A DNA stretch of 64,000 bases from Enterococcus songbeiensis. Its GTDB lineage: Bacteria > Bacillota > Bacilli > Lactobacillales > Enterococcaceae. The notes beneath the pieces are model-generated. The model searched no databases. It was not told where the DNA came from and saw nothing but the letters and a program-made list of their open reading frames with translations. Location: the NCBI RefSeq assembly GCF_005405265.1, contig NZ_BJDS01000015.1:1-64000 (forward strand). The letters are read 5' to 3'. The position numbers and the translations under genes were made by a program. Shown here in pieces: positions 14,874 to 23,156 of the stretch (its first letter is position 1; each line of letters begins with the position of its first letter).

Positions 14874-15200
14874 TTATAAGTTTCCAGATAATGCGGCAAA
14901 AATTAACCCAATGAGTCCTGCAGCAATGAAGCCTAAAGATAATCCAGCTCTTTTTTTACGAGAATCAACAAGTAACTTTATATCCTCCGACATATCGGAA
15001 GGATACTTATTTCCACCAAGTAAATATAAAATAAGTCCGCCCCCGCTATTTGTACTTCCAATTGAAAATAATCCCCAAAGTTTTGGATGTTTTAGTCCCC
15101 GGCTTTCTGCATCAAGAACGACTAATTGAAATACTTGGTATGCAAGTGTCACACTACCAAGTAAGATCATGAATAGAAAAATTATCGCTAAGATTAACAA
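14874..15200 (-). CDS. Membrane protein paired with an XRE regulator
   Basis: 108 aa from ATG 15200. An N-terminal span (LILAIIFLFMILLGSVTLAY) and a C-terminal span (LSLGFIAAGLIGLIFAAL) flank a central glycine-rich region, LWGLFSIGSTNSGGGLILYL, and a basic loop. The gene follows the XRE regulator with a 12-nt gap and is probably in its operon. The family is not recognised. XRE-plus-small-membrane-protein pairs are often phage- or stress-related, but nothing here settles that. Confidence 0.6.
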   Translation of the reverse strand: MLILAIIFLFMILLGSVTLAYQVFQLVVLDAESRGLKHPKLWGLFSIGSTNSGGGLILYLLGGNKYPSDMSEDIKLLVDSRKKRAGLSLGFIAAGLIGLIFAALSGNL

Positions 15201-15212
15201 AGTAAATTCCCC

Positions 15213-15620
15213 CTACAATTTTTTAATTATTTGATAAAAAAGGATGCACGTACTGATGATTCCAATCGCAGAGCTCCCAAAGATTAGGTAGTTGTTTTGG
15301 AGTATTAATCCATTGAAAAATACGAACGAAAGTAGCAAAGCCACGTTTATAAGAAAGGCTACAATAAGCTTTTGATTGCTCTTTACAATATTGGTGCTTT
15401 TTTCTAAATGATCCATCATCTCTTGATCTCCTTTCAAAAGGTTGTCCAGGCTCACGCTATATAGGTTGCTTAATTTAATGACACTAACAATATCAGGGAA
15501 GGACTTTTCGTTTTCCCAATTTGATATTGTTTGGCGTGACACTTGAATATTTTCAGCAACCTTTTCCTGAGTTAAGCCTGCCTGTTTTCTTGCTTCTTTT
15601 AGCTTGGCTCCTATTTCCAT
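15213..15620 (-). CDS. XRE regulator with C-terminal membrane spans
   Basis: 135 aa from ATG 15620; an in-frame ATG at 15644 exists but has no upstream ribosome site. Residues 2-60 form a canonical helix-turn-helix, IGAKLKEARKQAGLTQEKVA, then QVSRQTISNWENEKSFPDI and SNLYSVSLDNLLKGD. Two hydrophobic spans follow (LIVAFLINVALLLSFVFF and LIFGSSAIGIISTCILFY). Such membrane-anchored HTH_3 proteins are common in Firmicutes and often regulate the gene next door, here the membrane protein at 14874. Confidence 0.8.
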   Translation of the reverse strand: MEIGAKLKEARKQAGLTQEKVAENIQVSRQTISNWENEKSFPDIVSVIKLSNLYSVSLDNLLKGDQEMMDHLEKSTNIVKSNQKLIVAFLINVALLLSFVFFNGLILQNNYLIFGSSAIGIISTCILFYQIIKKL

Positions 15621-15644
15621 TTTAGATATCAATCCTTTCGTCAT

Positions 15645-16238
15645 TCAATATTTCATATTCTCACATCATCGTCTATCAAATATACCTTACAAGTACAAAA
15701 TAACCTTGTCAAAATTTTTTAACATCCTTTATTTGACGGTAATTTCCTTAAAATTAAGCTTGGATGAAGAGGGGTATAAAGTTTTTTTTAAAAGTTACTT
15801 TTTCCAATTTTAACTATTTTTCTTATAACGTATTTTTTTAATCTGTAAATTGAAATTTGTGGTAATATGAATCTAACGAGTTATAGGGAAGTAGTGGGTA
15901 GTTCTAGGAGTTAATTGGAGTTATCTTATGACCATTGAAGCAGATAAAAAATATTACTTCAATGTTAAGGAAAATGTTTTTTTTCGGGGCTAATTACAGA
16001 AGATAAATCTCGATAGTGTAGAGGTAGTAATATAAATTAAATTCTTTGTCAAAAGTTAATCTGACACGGGATGTTTAGTGGAATAACAGTAAAGATTTAT
16101 CGTATTTTGATGAAAGTTTAATCTTGTGGCTATCAAAGAATGTTGATTCTACTACTAGTTGAATCGTTTTTTATGTCTATAGTCATTAGTGATATTCCCT
16201 GTTTAATCTAGTCTTGGAGTTGGACAGACAAAAAGGAG
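15645..16238. other. Intergenic region with one tiny ORF
   Basis: About 590 bases without a long gene. A 21-codon ORF at 15928-15993 (starts MTIEADKKYYFNVKENVFF) has TTGGAG 8 nt upstream; it looks like the N-terminus of a truncated or lost gene, but I cannot name it. The rest is AT-rich with no clear hairpin. Confidence 0.4.
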
Positions 16239-16247
16239 GTGATTTAT

Positions 16248-16433
16248 ATTCTAGGAATTTATTTTTTTATAATCTTTCTTATGATCATAGAGTGCGTTCT
16301 CATTATTTATAGAAACAAACTCAGGTATATCACAACCAGAAGGATTATAAATGCGGCAATAACTTTGATAGGGTTCTTCATTATCTGTAGTATTCTACCG
16401 ATAATCTTATATGTGATTAAAAAATGGAAGTAG
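16248..16433 (+). CDS. Small two-span membrane protein, possible ATT start
   Basis: A perfect extended ribosome site AAAGGAGGTGAT (16232-16243) is followed 4 nt later by ATT 16248 in a frame of 61 codons. The only classical start codon upstream, GTG 16239, lies inside the ribosome site itself, and the next ATG (16281) would delete half of the first span. The protein has two hydrophobic spans (LGIYFFIIFLMIIECVLIIY and ITLIGFFIICSILPIILYVI) with a basic loop (RNKLRYITTRR). The situation repeats that at 4237, another small membrane protein. Confidence 0.45.
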   Translation: MLGIYFFIIFLMIIECVLIIYRNKLRYITTRRIINAAITLIGFFIICSILPIILYVIKKWK

Positions 16434-16770
16434 AATAACTGATGAGAAAACTACTATTATGCTTGCCTGGTACAAAAGTTTTTTCAGAATAGACTGCACG
16501 TAAACATGATCTATTTTCTATTATTTTTGTGTATTAATTAAAAAGCTAATCCTATCGGCATGAACTAACCGAATGTAAAAGGATTCTCCTCAAGGTAGAG
16601 ACTGACAAAACGGGTTGTTTTATGCACAAGAAACAAAAAGTGCAATAGGAAAAAAAGAGCGAGAAGCCCTTTGCTTTCACGGGTTTCTGCTCTCCTGCAA
16701 TTATTCCCACTCATTTTTTTATCTAGAATAAGGTAAGAATGTATTCATTATTCAAACATACTTTCATTTG
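16434..16770. other. Intergenic region holding a minus-strand terminator
   Basis: There is no convincing ORF. The notable feature is the hairpin at 16656-16693, which ends the minus-strand dehydrogenase transcript. The remainder is AT-rich. Confidence 0.5.
16651..16693 (-). terminator. Terminator of the SDR gene
   Basis: On the minus strand, agagcagaaaccc (16693-16681) pairs imperfectly with gggcttctcgctct (16669-16656) across an 11-nt loop and is followed by a T-run. It lies about 80 nt past the stop of the dehydrogenase at 16771. Confidence 0.7.
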
Positions 16771-17478
16771 TTACCTCAAATATCCACCATTATTTAGATC
16801 GAAAGTGGCTCCGGTATAATGAGCGCTTTCCTCTGAAAGCAAGAAGTTTGCCGTATCAGCGACATCTTTTGGTAAAACGGGTTCTTTGATCAAATGATGT
16901 TGTTGGTATTCTTTTTTTCGCCAATCTGGAATAATTGCCATCATATCTGTATCAACCATTGTCGGAGCAATAGCATTTACCAAAATTTGTGGCGAAAAGC
17001 GTAAAGCCAAACTCTTTGTTAGACCCAATAGAGCTGCTTTTGATAAGCCGTACAATGCGTCAGAGCTACCTTCTTGCCCAGAAATAGAAGAAATGTTGAT
17101 AATTTTTCCATGAGCCTCTTGTTGTATAAGATGTTGAATGAAAAATTTAGAAAAAACCGTGGCACCTTTAATGTTTATTTCTAAAATGCGATCGATTGCA
17201 GCTTCATCATAATCTAATAGGCTAAATGCGTTGTACACACCGGCATTATTGACCAATCCATAAAGCGGCTGATCAGCGATTCCCTCAAAAAAATGTGCTA
17301 CTGCTTGATAATTTGTCACATCAATACAGGTAGTTGTTAAGTGAGGGTGGCTACTGAGGGCGGTTAATTTTTCGTGCTCTTTGTCGATTGCAATCACATG
17401 ATATCCTTCTTGTAGACAACGTGCTATAAGTGCTTGTCCGATTCCACCGGCAGCACCGGTAATAATTATTTTTTTCAT
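16771..17478 (-). CDS. Short-chain dehydrogenase/reductase
   Basis: 235 aa from ATG 17478, with GGAGG 7 nt upstream; the frame extends to 17547 without a start signal. It is a classical SDR: cofactor motif TGAAGGIGQ (TGxxxGxG), NNAGVY, catalytic Ser in IINISSISG and YGLSKAALLG giving the YxxxK pair, plus a C-terminal NNGGYLR-type end. An acidic residue after beta-2 (VIAIDKEHEK) favours NAD over NADP. The substrate is not evident. A 40-codon frame overlaps its start (listed separately). Confidence 0.85.
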   Translation of the reverse strand: MKKIIITGAAGGIGQALIARCLQEGYHVIAIDKEHEKLTALSSHPHLTTTCIDVTNYQAVAHFFEGIADQPLYGLVNNAGVYNAFSLLDYDEAAIDRILEINIKGATVFSKFFIQHLIQQEAHGKIINISSISGQEGSSDALYGLSKAALLGLTKSLALRFSPQILVNAIAPTMVDTDMMAIIPDWRKKEYQQHHLIKEPVLPKDVADTANFLLSEESAHYTGATFDLNNGGYLR

Positions 17479-17597
17479 TGTTTTTCCTCCGGAGTTTTGA
17501 TTCTTAAGACTGTAATAAAACTTTTCCAATACTTCTCCCGACTCCAAATAAGTGTGGGATTATTCTCCCTTTGTGATGACTGTACCAATGCCTTCAT
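17475..17597 (-). CDS. 40-codon ORF coupled to the SDR start
   Basis: Minus-strand ATG 17597 to TGA 17475; its stop overlaps the SDR ATG (ATGA), the arrangement of translational coupling. The peptide starts MKALVQSSQRENNP. It recalls the first residues of zinc alcohol dehydrogenases but then diverges. There is no strong ribosome site. It may be a leader peptide, a gene remnant or chance. Confidence 0.25.
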   Translation of the reverse strand: MKALVQSSQRENNPTLIWSREKYWKSFITVLRIKTPEEKQ

Positions 17598-17743
17598 ATC
17601 CGTCGATGAAGGATTTTTTTCATCTGGATTTAGTGAGGAATAAACAAATTATAGCACTTGTTATTTTTCTTGCCACTAGAAATTTGGGAACAATCGATTA
17701 GTTTCTGTGAATCACGGACAAAAAATGCAAGGGAATAAAGCGA

Positions 17744-17782
17744 AAAAAAGCCAAACGTTGCCCCGCTACCAAACGTTTGGCT
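17744..17782 (-). terminator. Terminator of the TetR/monooxygenase operon
   Basis: agccaaacgtt (17749-17759) is perfectly complementary to aacgtttggct within 17771-17782. Read on the minus strand the stem is followed by TTTTTTT. It lies just past the stop of the gene at 17793. Confidence 0.9.
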
Positions 17783-17792
17783 GGACTGCTAT

Positions 17793-18095
17793 TTATAAAA
17801 CGTCAAAAACTTCGACACTAACTTCTTCGTGCTCGATACTATCTGAAAACCAAATTGCATTCCATTCCGGTAAGCTTCTTTCAAAAGTAGTTCGTTCTTG
17901 GTAGTCTGCTAGTGAATCATAATAAATGTCTAAGACAACGATTGCATCTTCGCCTTCGAAGCGTTGGAACATTTCAATTTTTTTGTTGGTGACCGGAGAA
18001 TGAAATTTTGGATTATTTCCTGATTCGACAAATTTTTCCATAAGTTTAGATAAATCTTTCTTTTTCGTTCGATAGGTGAAAACGACTTTAATCAT
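17793..18095 (-). CDS. Small ABM-like (dimeric alpha-beta barrel) protein
   Basis: 100 aa from ATG 18095 (AAGGAG 7 nt upstream; the longer frame to 18152 runs into the regulator gene). It begins MIKVVFTYRTKKKDLSKLME and contains the ferredoxin-like pattern 'F.RFEGEDAIVVLDIYYDSLADYQERT' typical of antibiotic-biosynthesis-monooxygenase/EthD-like dimeric barrels. The family includes true monooxygenases and proteins of unknown role. It is 29 nt downstream of the TetR gene and ends at a strong terminator, so it is probably autoregulated with it. Confidence 0.6.
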   Translation of the reverse strand: MIKVVFTYRTKKKDLSKLMEKFVESGNNPKFHSPVTNKKIEMFQRFEGEDAIVVLDIYYDSLADYQERTTFERSLPEWNAIWFSDSIEHEEVSVEVFDVL

Positions 18096-18124
18096 ATGAT
18101 TCGCTCCTTGAGTTTGATTTAGTT

Positions 18125-18661
18125 TTAAAAAACATTTTTTACGATAGTCCATACAGTTTCGAATTCTGTTTGAAACTGATTATCCCAGCGGTCGGCGTAG
18201 GCAGGTGCTGAAAAGAACATAAAGGACAATAAGATACCAGTTGTCAAAGTTTCATCGAGTCCGGTAGCATCCATGAAACTGTGCCCCAGTTTTTGAATGT
18301 GTTGTGAATAAGCCGACTTATCATGATCGATGTAAGTCGTATAGATAGCAAACATTTTAGGATCATCGAATTTTGCACGATATTTTCCAGATGCAAGTGT
18401 CCAAAGCCAATCATGAGCAATCGCAGATACCTCAGCATATCCAGAGGTATCAAAGGGAAAGAGTGCTTCCAACTGTTTGTCTAACCATCTTAAGGCCAGT
18501 GCCGTCCAAAGCGCTTTTTTATTTGGAAAATATTTGTATAGGGCAGCGTGACTGACACCGAGAGCTTTTCCAACATCAATCAAGGAAATTTTATCGCTGT
18601 GAGTTGCTTCGACTAATTCGGAGGCGGTTATTAAAATGAGTTCTTTCGATAAGTTTTTCAT
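18125..18661 (-). CDS. TetR-family repressor
   Basis: 178 aa. The N-terminal helix-turn-helix reads ELILITASELVEATHSDKIS, then LIDVGKALGVSHAALYKYFPNKKALW, the hallmark TetR recognition helix 'VS.AALY.YF..K..L'. The C-terminal ligand domain is divergent, so the inducer is unknown. It is divergent from the DltE-like SDR gene. Two near-identical dyads lie in the 101-bp gap, one covering the SDR promoter, which strongly suggests it represses both itself and the SDR. Confidence 0.88.
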   Translation of the reverse strand: MKNLSKELILITASELVEATHSDKISLIDVGKALGVSHAALYKYFPNKKALWTALALRWLDKQLEALFPFDTSGYAEVSAIAHDWLWTLASGKYRAKFDDPKMFAIYTTYIDHDKSAYSQHIQKLGHSFMDATGLDETLTTGILLSFMFFSAPAYADRWDNQFQTEFETVWTIVKNVF

Positions 18662-18680
18662 GGATTGATTTTAACAGAAG

Positions 18681-18702
18681 TTACAAAAATTGACAAATGT
18701 AA
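18681..18702. promoter_or_regulatory. TetR operator copy 1 (overlaps SDR -35)
   Basis: TTACA-N12-TGTAA, flanked by G and T on its outer edges. It covers the TTGACA -35 element at 18690-18695, so a bound repressor would block the plus-strand promoter. Confidence 0.75.
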
Positions 18703-18718
18703 TCTATTGCTTTATTAT
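18690..18718 (+). promoter_or_regulatory. Promoter of the DltE-like SDR gene
   Basis: A consensus TTGACA (18690-18695), an exact 17-bp spacer, then TATTAT (18713-18718). The start point would fall just before operator copy 2. Confidence 0.75.
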
Positions 18719-18727
18719 TTCCTCAAG

Positions 18728-18749
18728 TTACAAAATCAAATAAATGTAA
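18728..18749. promoter_or_regulatory. TetR operator copy 2
   Basis: This repeats the TTACA-N12-TGTAA architecture of copy 1 with the same AAG prefix and 47 bp between centres. Two equal copies of a 22-bp dyad in a 101-bp divergent gap are very unlikely by chance. Confidence 0.75.
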
Positions 18750-18762
18750 GTGAGGAAATAAA

Positions 18763-19557
18763 ATGAAACAAACTGGTAATACAATTCTGATTACGGGTGG
18801 AACTTCCGGCTTGGGATTCGGACTTGCAAAAGCTTTTCTAGAACGGGGAAATACGGTAATTATAACTTCACGTCGCAAAGAAGTAATCGATACGCTGGTG
18901 TCAGAAAACCAGGGACTTTTTGGTTACGCAGCGGATGTCGCTGATTTTGAAAGTGTAAAAAAACTGCAAAAAGTAATCAGCAAACACCATCCACAACTAA
19001 ATATGGTTATCAATTCGGCAGGAATCATGCAATCCATGAATTTTTTTGACAGTCACTCGCTTTTAACAAACGAAATTGAAACGAATCTTGTTGGTACTAT
19101 CAATATAGCTAAGCTCTTTTTGCCACTCTTAGCTAAGAAAAAAGAGGCGATGCTGATTAATATTAGTTCTGGATTATCTTATGTCGCAAGTCCGGCACAT
19201 CCGTTGTACTCGGCTAGTAAAGCAGGAGTAAATGGATTGACTGAAGCGATTCGGGGACAAGCTGATTATTTTGGTTACGATAATTTGCACATTCTTCAAG
19301 TTGCACCACCGTTGATTTCTGAAACGAATCTTGAACCAATGATGCATGAAACTGGTGATAAGAATCCAATGAACATGAAGCTTGAAGACTTTGTCCGTGT
19401 TGTTTTAAAAGGGATAGAAAAGAATAAAAAAATAATCAATCCCGGTCCTAGCAAATTTTTAAATCTGTTAGGTAAGTTGGGATCAGTAAAGATGAAAGTA
19501 CGTGCGACACAAACGACAATGGCGACAATATTTGGTAGTGAAAAAACATCCAGATAA
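18763..19557 (+). CDS. DltE-like short-chain dehydrogenase
   Basis: 264 aa. The SDR motifs are all present: TGGTSGLGFG (cofactor), NSAGIMQ, Ser in LINISSGLSYV, and YSASKAGVNG (YxxxK). TSRRKE after beta-2 favours NADP(H). The overall pattern, including VAPPLISETNL and the FVRVVLKGIEKNKKIINPG end, resembles the DltE/YdfG-like group often annotated as cell-envelope oxidoreductases; a link to teichoic acid is not shown. It is controlled by the divergent TetR gene through the operators at 18681 and 18728. Confidence 0.82.
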   Translation: MKQTGNTILITGGTSGLGFGLAKAFLERGNTVIITSRRKEVIDTLVSENQGLFGYAADVADFESVKKLQKVISKHHPQLNMVINSAGIMQSMNFFDSHSLLTNEIETNLVGTINIAKLFLPLLAKKKEAMLINISSGLSYVASPAHPLYSASKAGVNGLTEAIRGQADYFGYDNLHILQVAPPLISETNLEPMMHETGDKNPMNMKLEDFVRVVLKGIEKNKKIINPGPSKFLNLLGKLGSVKMKVRATQTTMATIFGSEKTSR

Positions 19558-19638
19558 AAAATCGTTCATCCTTTTTGATTTACTCGTGATAAGTTAAAAC
19601 TATCGTGATATATGTTCCCATAACTAAGGGAATTTTAT

Positions 19639-19667
19639 TTGAAGATGGGACGTCACTTGGCTTATAC
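19639..19667 (+). promoter_or_regulatory. Promoter of the Opp-type operon
   Basis: TTGAAG (19639-19644), a 17-bp spacer, TTATAC (19662-19667), about 53 nt before the oppA start. No obvious operator overlaps it. Confidence 0.5.
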
Positions 19668-19719
19668 TTCAAGTTGTCCGTAAATGGAACACAGGAAATG
19701 AAGAGGGAGTGCTGAAAGA

Positions 19720-21279
19720 ATGAAAAAGATATTTACTGGGGTGTTGATTGCTATGGCAGGAGTGGTGTTGGCTGCCTGTGGAAATGGCAAAAGTTCTGAA
19801 TCAAGTACTCCAAAAGAGTCGAATGATACCTTCACCTATGCGATTAATGGGGATCCTTCGTCGATGAATCCAATCAATGTCAGTGACCGCTGGGGACTGA
19901 CGGCAACAAATATGATTTATTCTCCACTAGCGCGAATCGAAGGAGACGGCACACAAAAATTAGAATTAGCCGAAGCAATTGAACCTGCAGCTGATGGGAA
20001 ATCAATCACCGTTAAATTGAAGAAAGACATTAAATGGTCAGACGGAGAGGCGTTTACGGCTGATGACGTGGTCTTTACTTATTCACAAAAAGTGAAGAAA
20101 GAAAATGGAAATGCTGATTCCCTTTGGGTGGATGGAAAGCCGATTAGTGTAAAAAAAATTGATGATACGACCGTTGAGTTTGACTTACCTTCTGTGAGCG
20201 CAGCTGCATTAAATAATATTGCTACGGAAACGTACATTATTCCAGAGCATATTTTTAAAGATGAAAAAGATTTTGCAGCAAGCACGTTAGCGGCTAAACC
20301 AGTTGGAACTGGTCCTTATGTACTAAAAGAATATAAAACAGGTCAGTATCTACAATTTGTTGCAAACGAAAACTATTATGGTGGTACACCAGAAATCAAA
20401 AATATTACGTTACGAATCATCACTAGTGCAGATACTACAAAGGTTGCCTTACAAAAGGGTGAGGTGGATGCTTCCTTTATTTTACCTAATGATATTGAAG
20501 ATTTAGATACCGATACAACAGATGTTTACGAATACAGTGAAAATCGGGTAGGGTATTTAGGCTTTAATACAAATTCTGATAATCTAAAAGATGTAAAGGT
20601 ACGTCAAGCCATTCAATATGCTTTGAATCGGGATGATTTAAACAAAGCAGCGTATCTGGATGAAAAGTATTATCAAAATGTTCAATCGATTTTACCTCCA
20701 AATAATCCTTATGCTACAACAGATGTGAACGATTATAAAACGGATGTCGATAAGTCGAAGGAATTGCTAAAAGAAGCAGGAGTTAGTGATTTAACAATCA
20801 ATTTGGCATTTTCATCCTCAGATCCGGCACAAACTGTTCAGGCAACGTTGATTCAACAACAACTTGAAAAAGTTGGTATCACCGTAGAACTTGCAGGTGG
20901 GGATAGTGCGGCATATGGAGCAGAGTTGAAAAAACCAGGTTCTAAGAAATATGACTTGTTTATGAATGGTTATATCATGGGAAATGATCCTGATTTGTAT
21001 TCGTATCTTTTCGCTTCTACCGGTTCTGCAAATTACTTCCAATATAAGAGCGATGCAACGGATGAACTTTTCCGACAAGGCTCTGTTGAGATGGATGACA
21101 CTAAACGAAAAGAAATTTATGTGAAATTGCAACAACAGATTGCTGATGATGCAGTAATTTATCCAATTGTTGATAATAAAAAGGTCTTAGCAGTAAATAG
21201 CCGTGTTCAAAACATAAAAGAAGCCGGTTTGATTCCAATCTATACTTTGGAAGATATGAGTAAATTAACATTAAAATAA
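19720..21279 (+). CDS. oppA: Oligopeptide ABC transporter substrate-binding lipoprotein
   Basis: 519 aa. The N-terminus is a lipoprotein signal (KKIFTGVLIAMAGVVLAAC) with lipobox LAAC and Cys as the anchor. The mature protein is an SBP_bac_5 receptor: NGDPSSMNPINVSDRW, LAEAIEPAADGKSITVKLK, WSDGEAFTADDVVFTY, PVGTGPYVLKEY and VRQAIQYALNRDDLN are all signature strings. It delivers peptides, or sometimes nickel or other small ligands, to the permease. It is first in a tight operon with two permeases, two ATPases and an OsmC-like gene. If the RRNPP-type regulator at 5513 uses an imported peptide, this importer is a candidate route, which is conjecture. Confidence 0.9.
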   Translation: MKKIFTGVLIAMAGVVLAACGNGKSSESSTPKESNDTFTYAINGDPSSMNPINVSDRWGLTATNMIYSPLARIEGDGTQKLELAEAIEPAADGKSITVKLKKDIKWSDGEAFTADDVVFTYSQKVKKENGNADSLWVDGKPISVKKIDDTTVEFDLPSVSAAALNNIATETYIIPEHIFKDEKDFAASTLAAKPVGTGPYVLKEYKTGQYLQFVANENYYGGTPEIKNITLRIITSADTTKVALQKGEVDASFILPNDIEDLDTDTTDVYEYSENRVGYLGFNTNSDNLKDVKVRQAIQYALNRDDLNKAAYLDEKYYQNVQSILPPNNPYATTDVNDYKTDVDKSKELLKEAGVSDLTINLAFSSSDPAQTVQATLIQQQLEKVGITVELAGGDSAAYGAELKKPGSKKYDLFMNGYIMGNDPDLYSYLFASTGSANYFQYKSDATDELFRQGSVEMDDTKRKEIYVKLQQQIADDAVIYPIVDNKKVLAVNSRVQNIKEAGLIPIYTLEDMSKLTLK

Positions 21280-21356
21280 AGTGATTTTTACTGCCAGTGC
21301 TAGAAACCACAAAGGGATCTAGCCTGGTTTTATTGATTAAAGAGGAGGAGCTGTTT

Positions 21357-22316
21357 TTGTTACGGTACATAATTAAACGTTTATTCATTGCTATTCCGCT
21401 ATTGTTTGTCATTTCATTTCTTGTTTTTTCATTGATTCATTTGGCGCCATACGATGTGATTGATTCGATTACTACCCCAAATATGTCTCAAGAAACGATT
21501 GCGATTTTAAGAGAGAGGTATGGATTGGACCAACCGTTTCTTGTCCAATACTGGCACTGGCTGACCCAAATTTTTCATGGTAATTTTGGGTATTCGTTAG
21601 TAAGTCAACAAAGTATCGGTACAGAGTTAGCTGCTCGAATCCCAAATACGATTCGTCTTGTATTACCTGCCTATTTGACTGCATTGCTTTTGGCAGTTGT
21701 TCTTGGCTTGTTAGCCGGTGCGAATAAGGGGAAATTTTTAGATCACTTTATTGATGGTGTTGCTTCTTTTGGTATTGCAATTCCAACATTTTGGTTTGCG
21801 ATGATTATGATTTATCTTTTTGGTTATAAATTAAATCTTTTTCCGATTTTAGGGATGCATACCGTTGGACAGGAAGGGTCAATTTCCGACTTTTTTGCTC
21901 ATTTTTGGTTGCCATATATTACCTTGACGATCGCTTTTTTCCCAGAGTTAACCCGCTACATTCGCTCTTCAACGATGCAGCAGCTCTCTCAAGATTATGT
22001 CACTGTTCAACAAGCTTTTCAGGCCAGTAAATGGGAAATTTTTACGCGACACATTAGTCGAAATATCTTGATTCCCATTGTGACTCAAATCGGGTTGGCG
22101 CTTCCTATGTTAGTGACGGGAGCGATTATTACAGAAACGATTTTCGATTGGCCAGGTGTAGGTCCTTATTTGATGACTGCCACAAAAGGGTTGGATTATC
22201 CAATCATCATGGCAGTAATGCTGTTATCTGCAACACTTGTGATCGTTGGGAATTTATTGTCAGATATTTTATATTCTGTTGTCGATCCGCGTATACGGCA
22301 GAAGGGAGGAAAATAA
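21357..22316 (+). CDS. oppB: Opp-type permease B
   Basis: 319 aa from TTG 21357 with AAAGAGGAGGAG 6 nt upstream; the frame extends back to 21297. It starts LRYIIKRLFIAIPLL and has the typical DppB/OppB N-terminal span, then 'LRERYGLDQPFLVQYW..L' and 'LVSQQSIGTELAARIPNTIRL'. The EAA-like cytoplasmic loop is at DYVTVQQAFQASKWEIF. Six spans in all. It forms the translocation pore with the next gene. Confidence 0.9.
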   Translation: MLRYIIKRLFIAIPLLFVISFLVFSLIHLAPYDVIDSITTPNMSQETIAILRERYGLDQPFLVQYWHWLTQIFHGNFGYSLVSQQSIGTELAARIPNTIRLVLPAYLTALLLAVVLGLLAGANKGKFLDHFIDGVASFGIAIPTFWFAMIMIYLFGYKLNLFPILGMHTVGQEGSISDFFAHFWLPYITLTIAFFPELTRYIRSSTMQQLSQDYVTVQQAFQASKWEIFTRHISRNILIPIVTQIGLALPMLVTGAIITETIFDWPGVGPYLMTATKGLDYPIIMAVMLLSATLVIVGNLLSDILYSVVDPRIRQKGGK

Positions 22317-22319
22317 GGA

Positions 22320-23156
22320 ATGATTAAGCGAATAAAAGAAACATTGGCTGTACATCCTGTTTATTATTTTCCTCTTATTTTTCTAAGTGTGTTGGTGATT
22401 TTATCACTGGCTGCCCCTTTGATTCCTATCGATCCCAAACTGACAGATGTCAGCGCTACGTCTCAAGCACCAAGTCTGCAACATATTTTTGGAACGGATG
22501 AAGTTGGGCGAGATTATTTCATTCGTGTCGTTTATGGTGGCAGAATTTCATTGTTAGTCGGAATGTTAGCGATGATCACCTCCGTTTTGATTGGTACAAT
22601 TATTGGAATTGTTGCGGGTTTTGTCGGCGGATGGCTAGATAATATTTTGATGCGGATTGTAGATGTACTTTCCGCAATTCCCTGGATGGTCTTAGTGATT
22701 GTCTTGAGTGTCTTCTTGAAACCAGGACTTTCCACTTTAGTCATCGTTATTGGTGGATTTTCATGGATGAGCATCGCTCGTTTATTGCGAGCGGAAACAA
22801 TGTCTGCCAAAGAAAGAGAATATGTGGAGTATGCTCAATTTATTGGTGAAAAGAGAGTTCATCTTATTTTGAAACATATCCTACCACAAATTCTACCAAC
22901 TATGATTGTGGCTGCAACAATGAGTATTTCAGGAGCAATTATGACAGAATCAGCTTTGAGCTTTCTAGGTCTGGGAATCCAACAACCTAGTGCCTCATGG
23001 GGCAGCCTTTTACAAAATGCCCAAAGTTCGTTACAACGGGCGCCTTATATGGCAATTCTGCCGGGAATTTTTGTCGCATTTACGGTTTTTTCATTTAACC
23101 GGTTGGGTGACTTTTTACGCGTGATATTGTTACGGGAGGATGAAAAAAATGACTGA
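22320..23156 (+). CDS. oppC: Opp-type permease C
   Basis: 278 aa, starting 3 nt after the oppB stop. It has an N-terminal span (YYFPLIFLSVLVILSLAAPL), the family string HIFGTDEVGRDYFIRVVYGG, four to five further spans and an EAA-type loop (REYVEYAQFIGEKRVHLILK). ESALSFLGLGIQQPSASWGS near the C-terminus is a hallmark of OppC/DppC. It overlaps the next ATPase gene by 8 nt. Confidence 0.9.
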   Translation: MIKRIKETLAVHPVYYFPLIFLSVLVILSLAAPLIPIDPKLTDVSATSQAPSLQHIFGTDEVGRDYFIRVVYGGRISLLVGMLAMITSVLIGTIIGIVAGFVGGWLDNILMRIVDVLSAIPWMVLVIVLSVFLKPGLSTLVIVIGGFSWMSIARLLRAETMSAKEREYVEYAQFIGEKRVHLILKHILPQILPTMIVAATMSISGAIMTESALSFLGLGIQQPSASWGSLLQNAQSSLQRAPYMAILPGIFVAFTVFSFNRLGDFLRVILLREDEKND

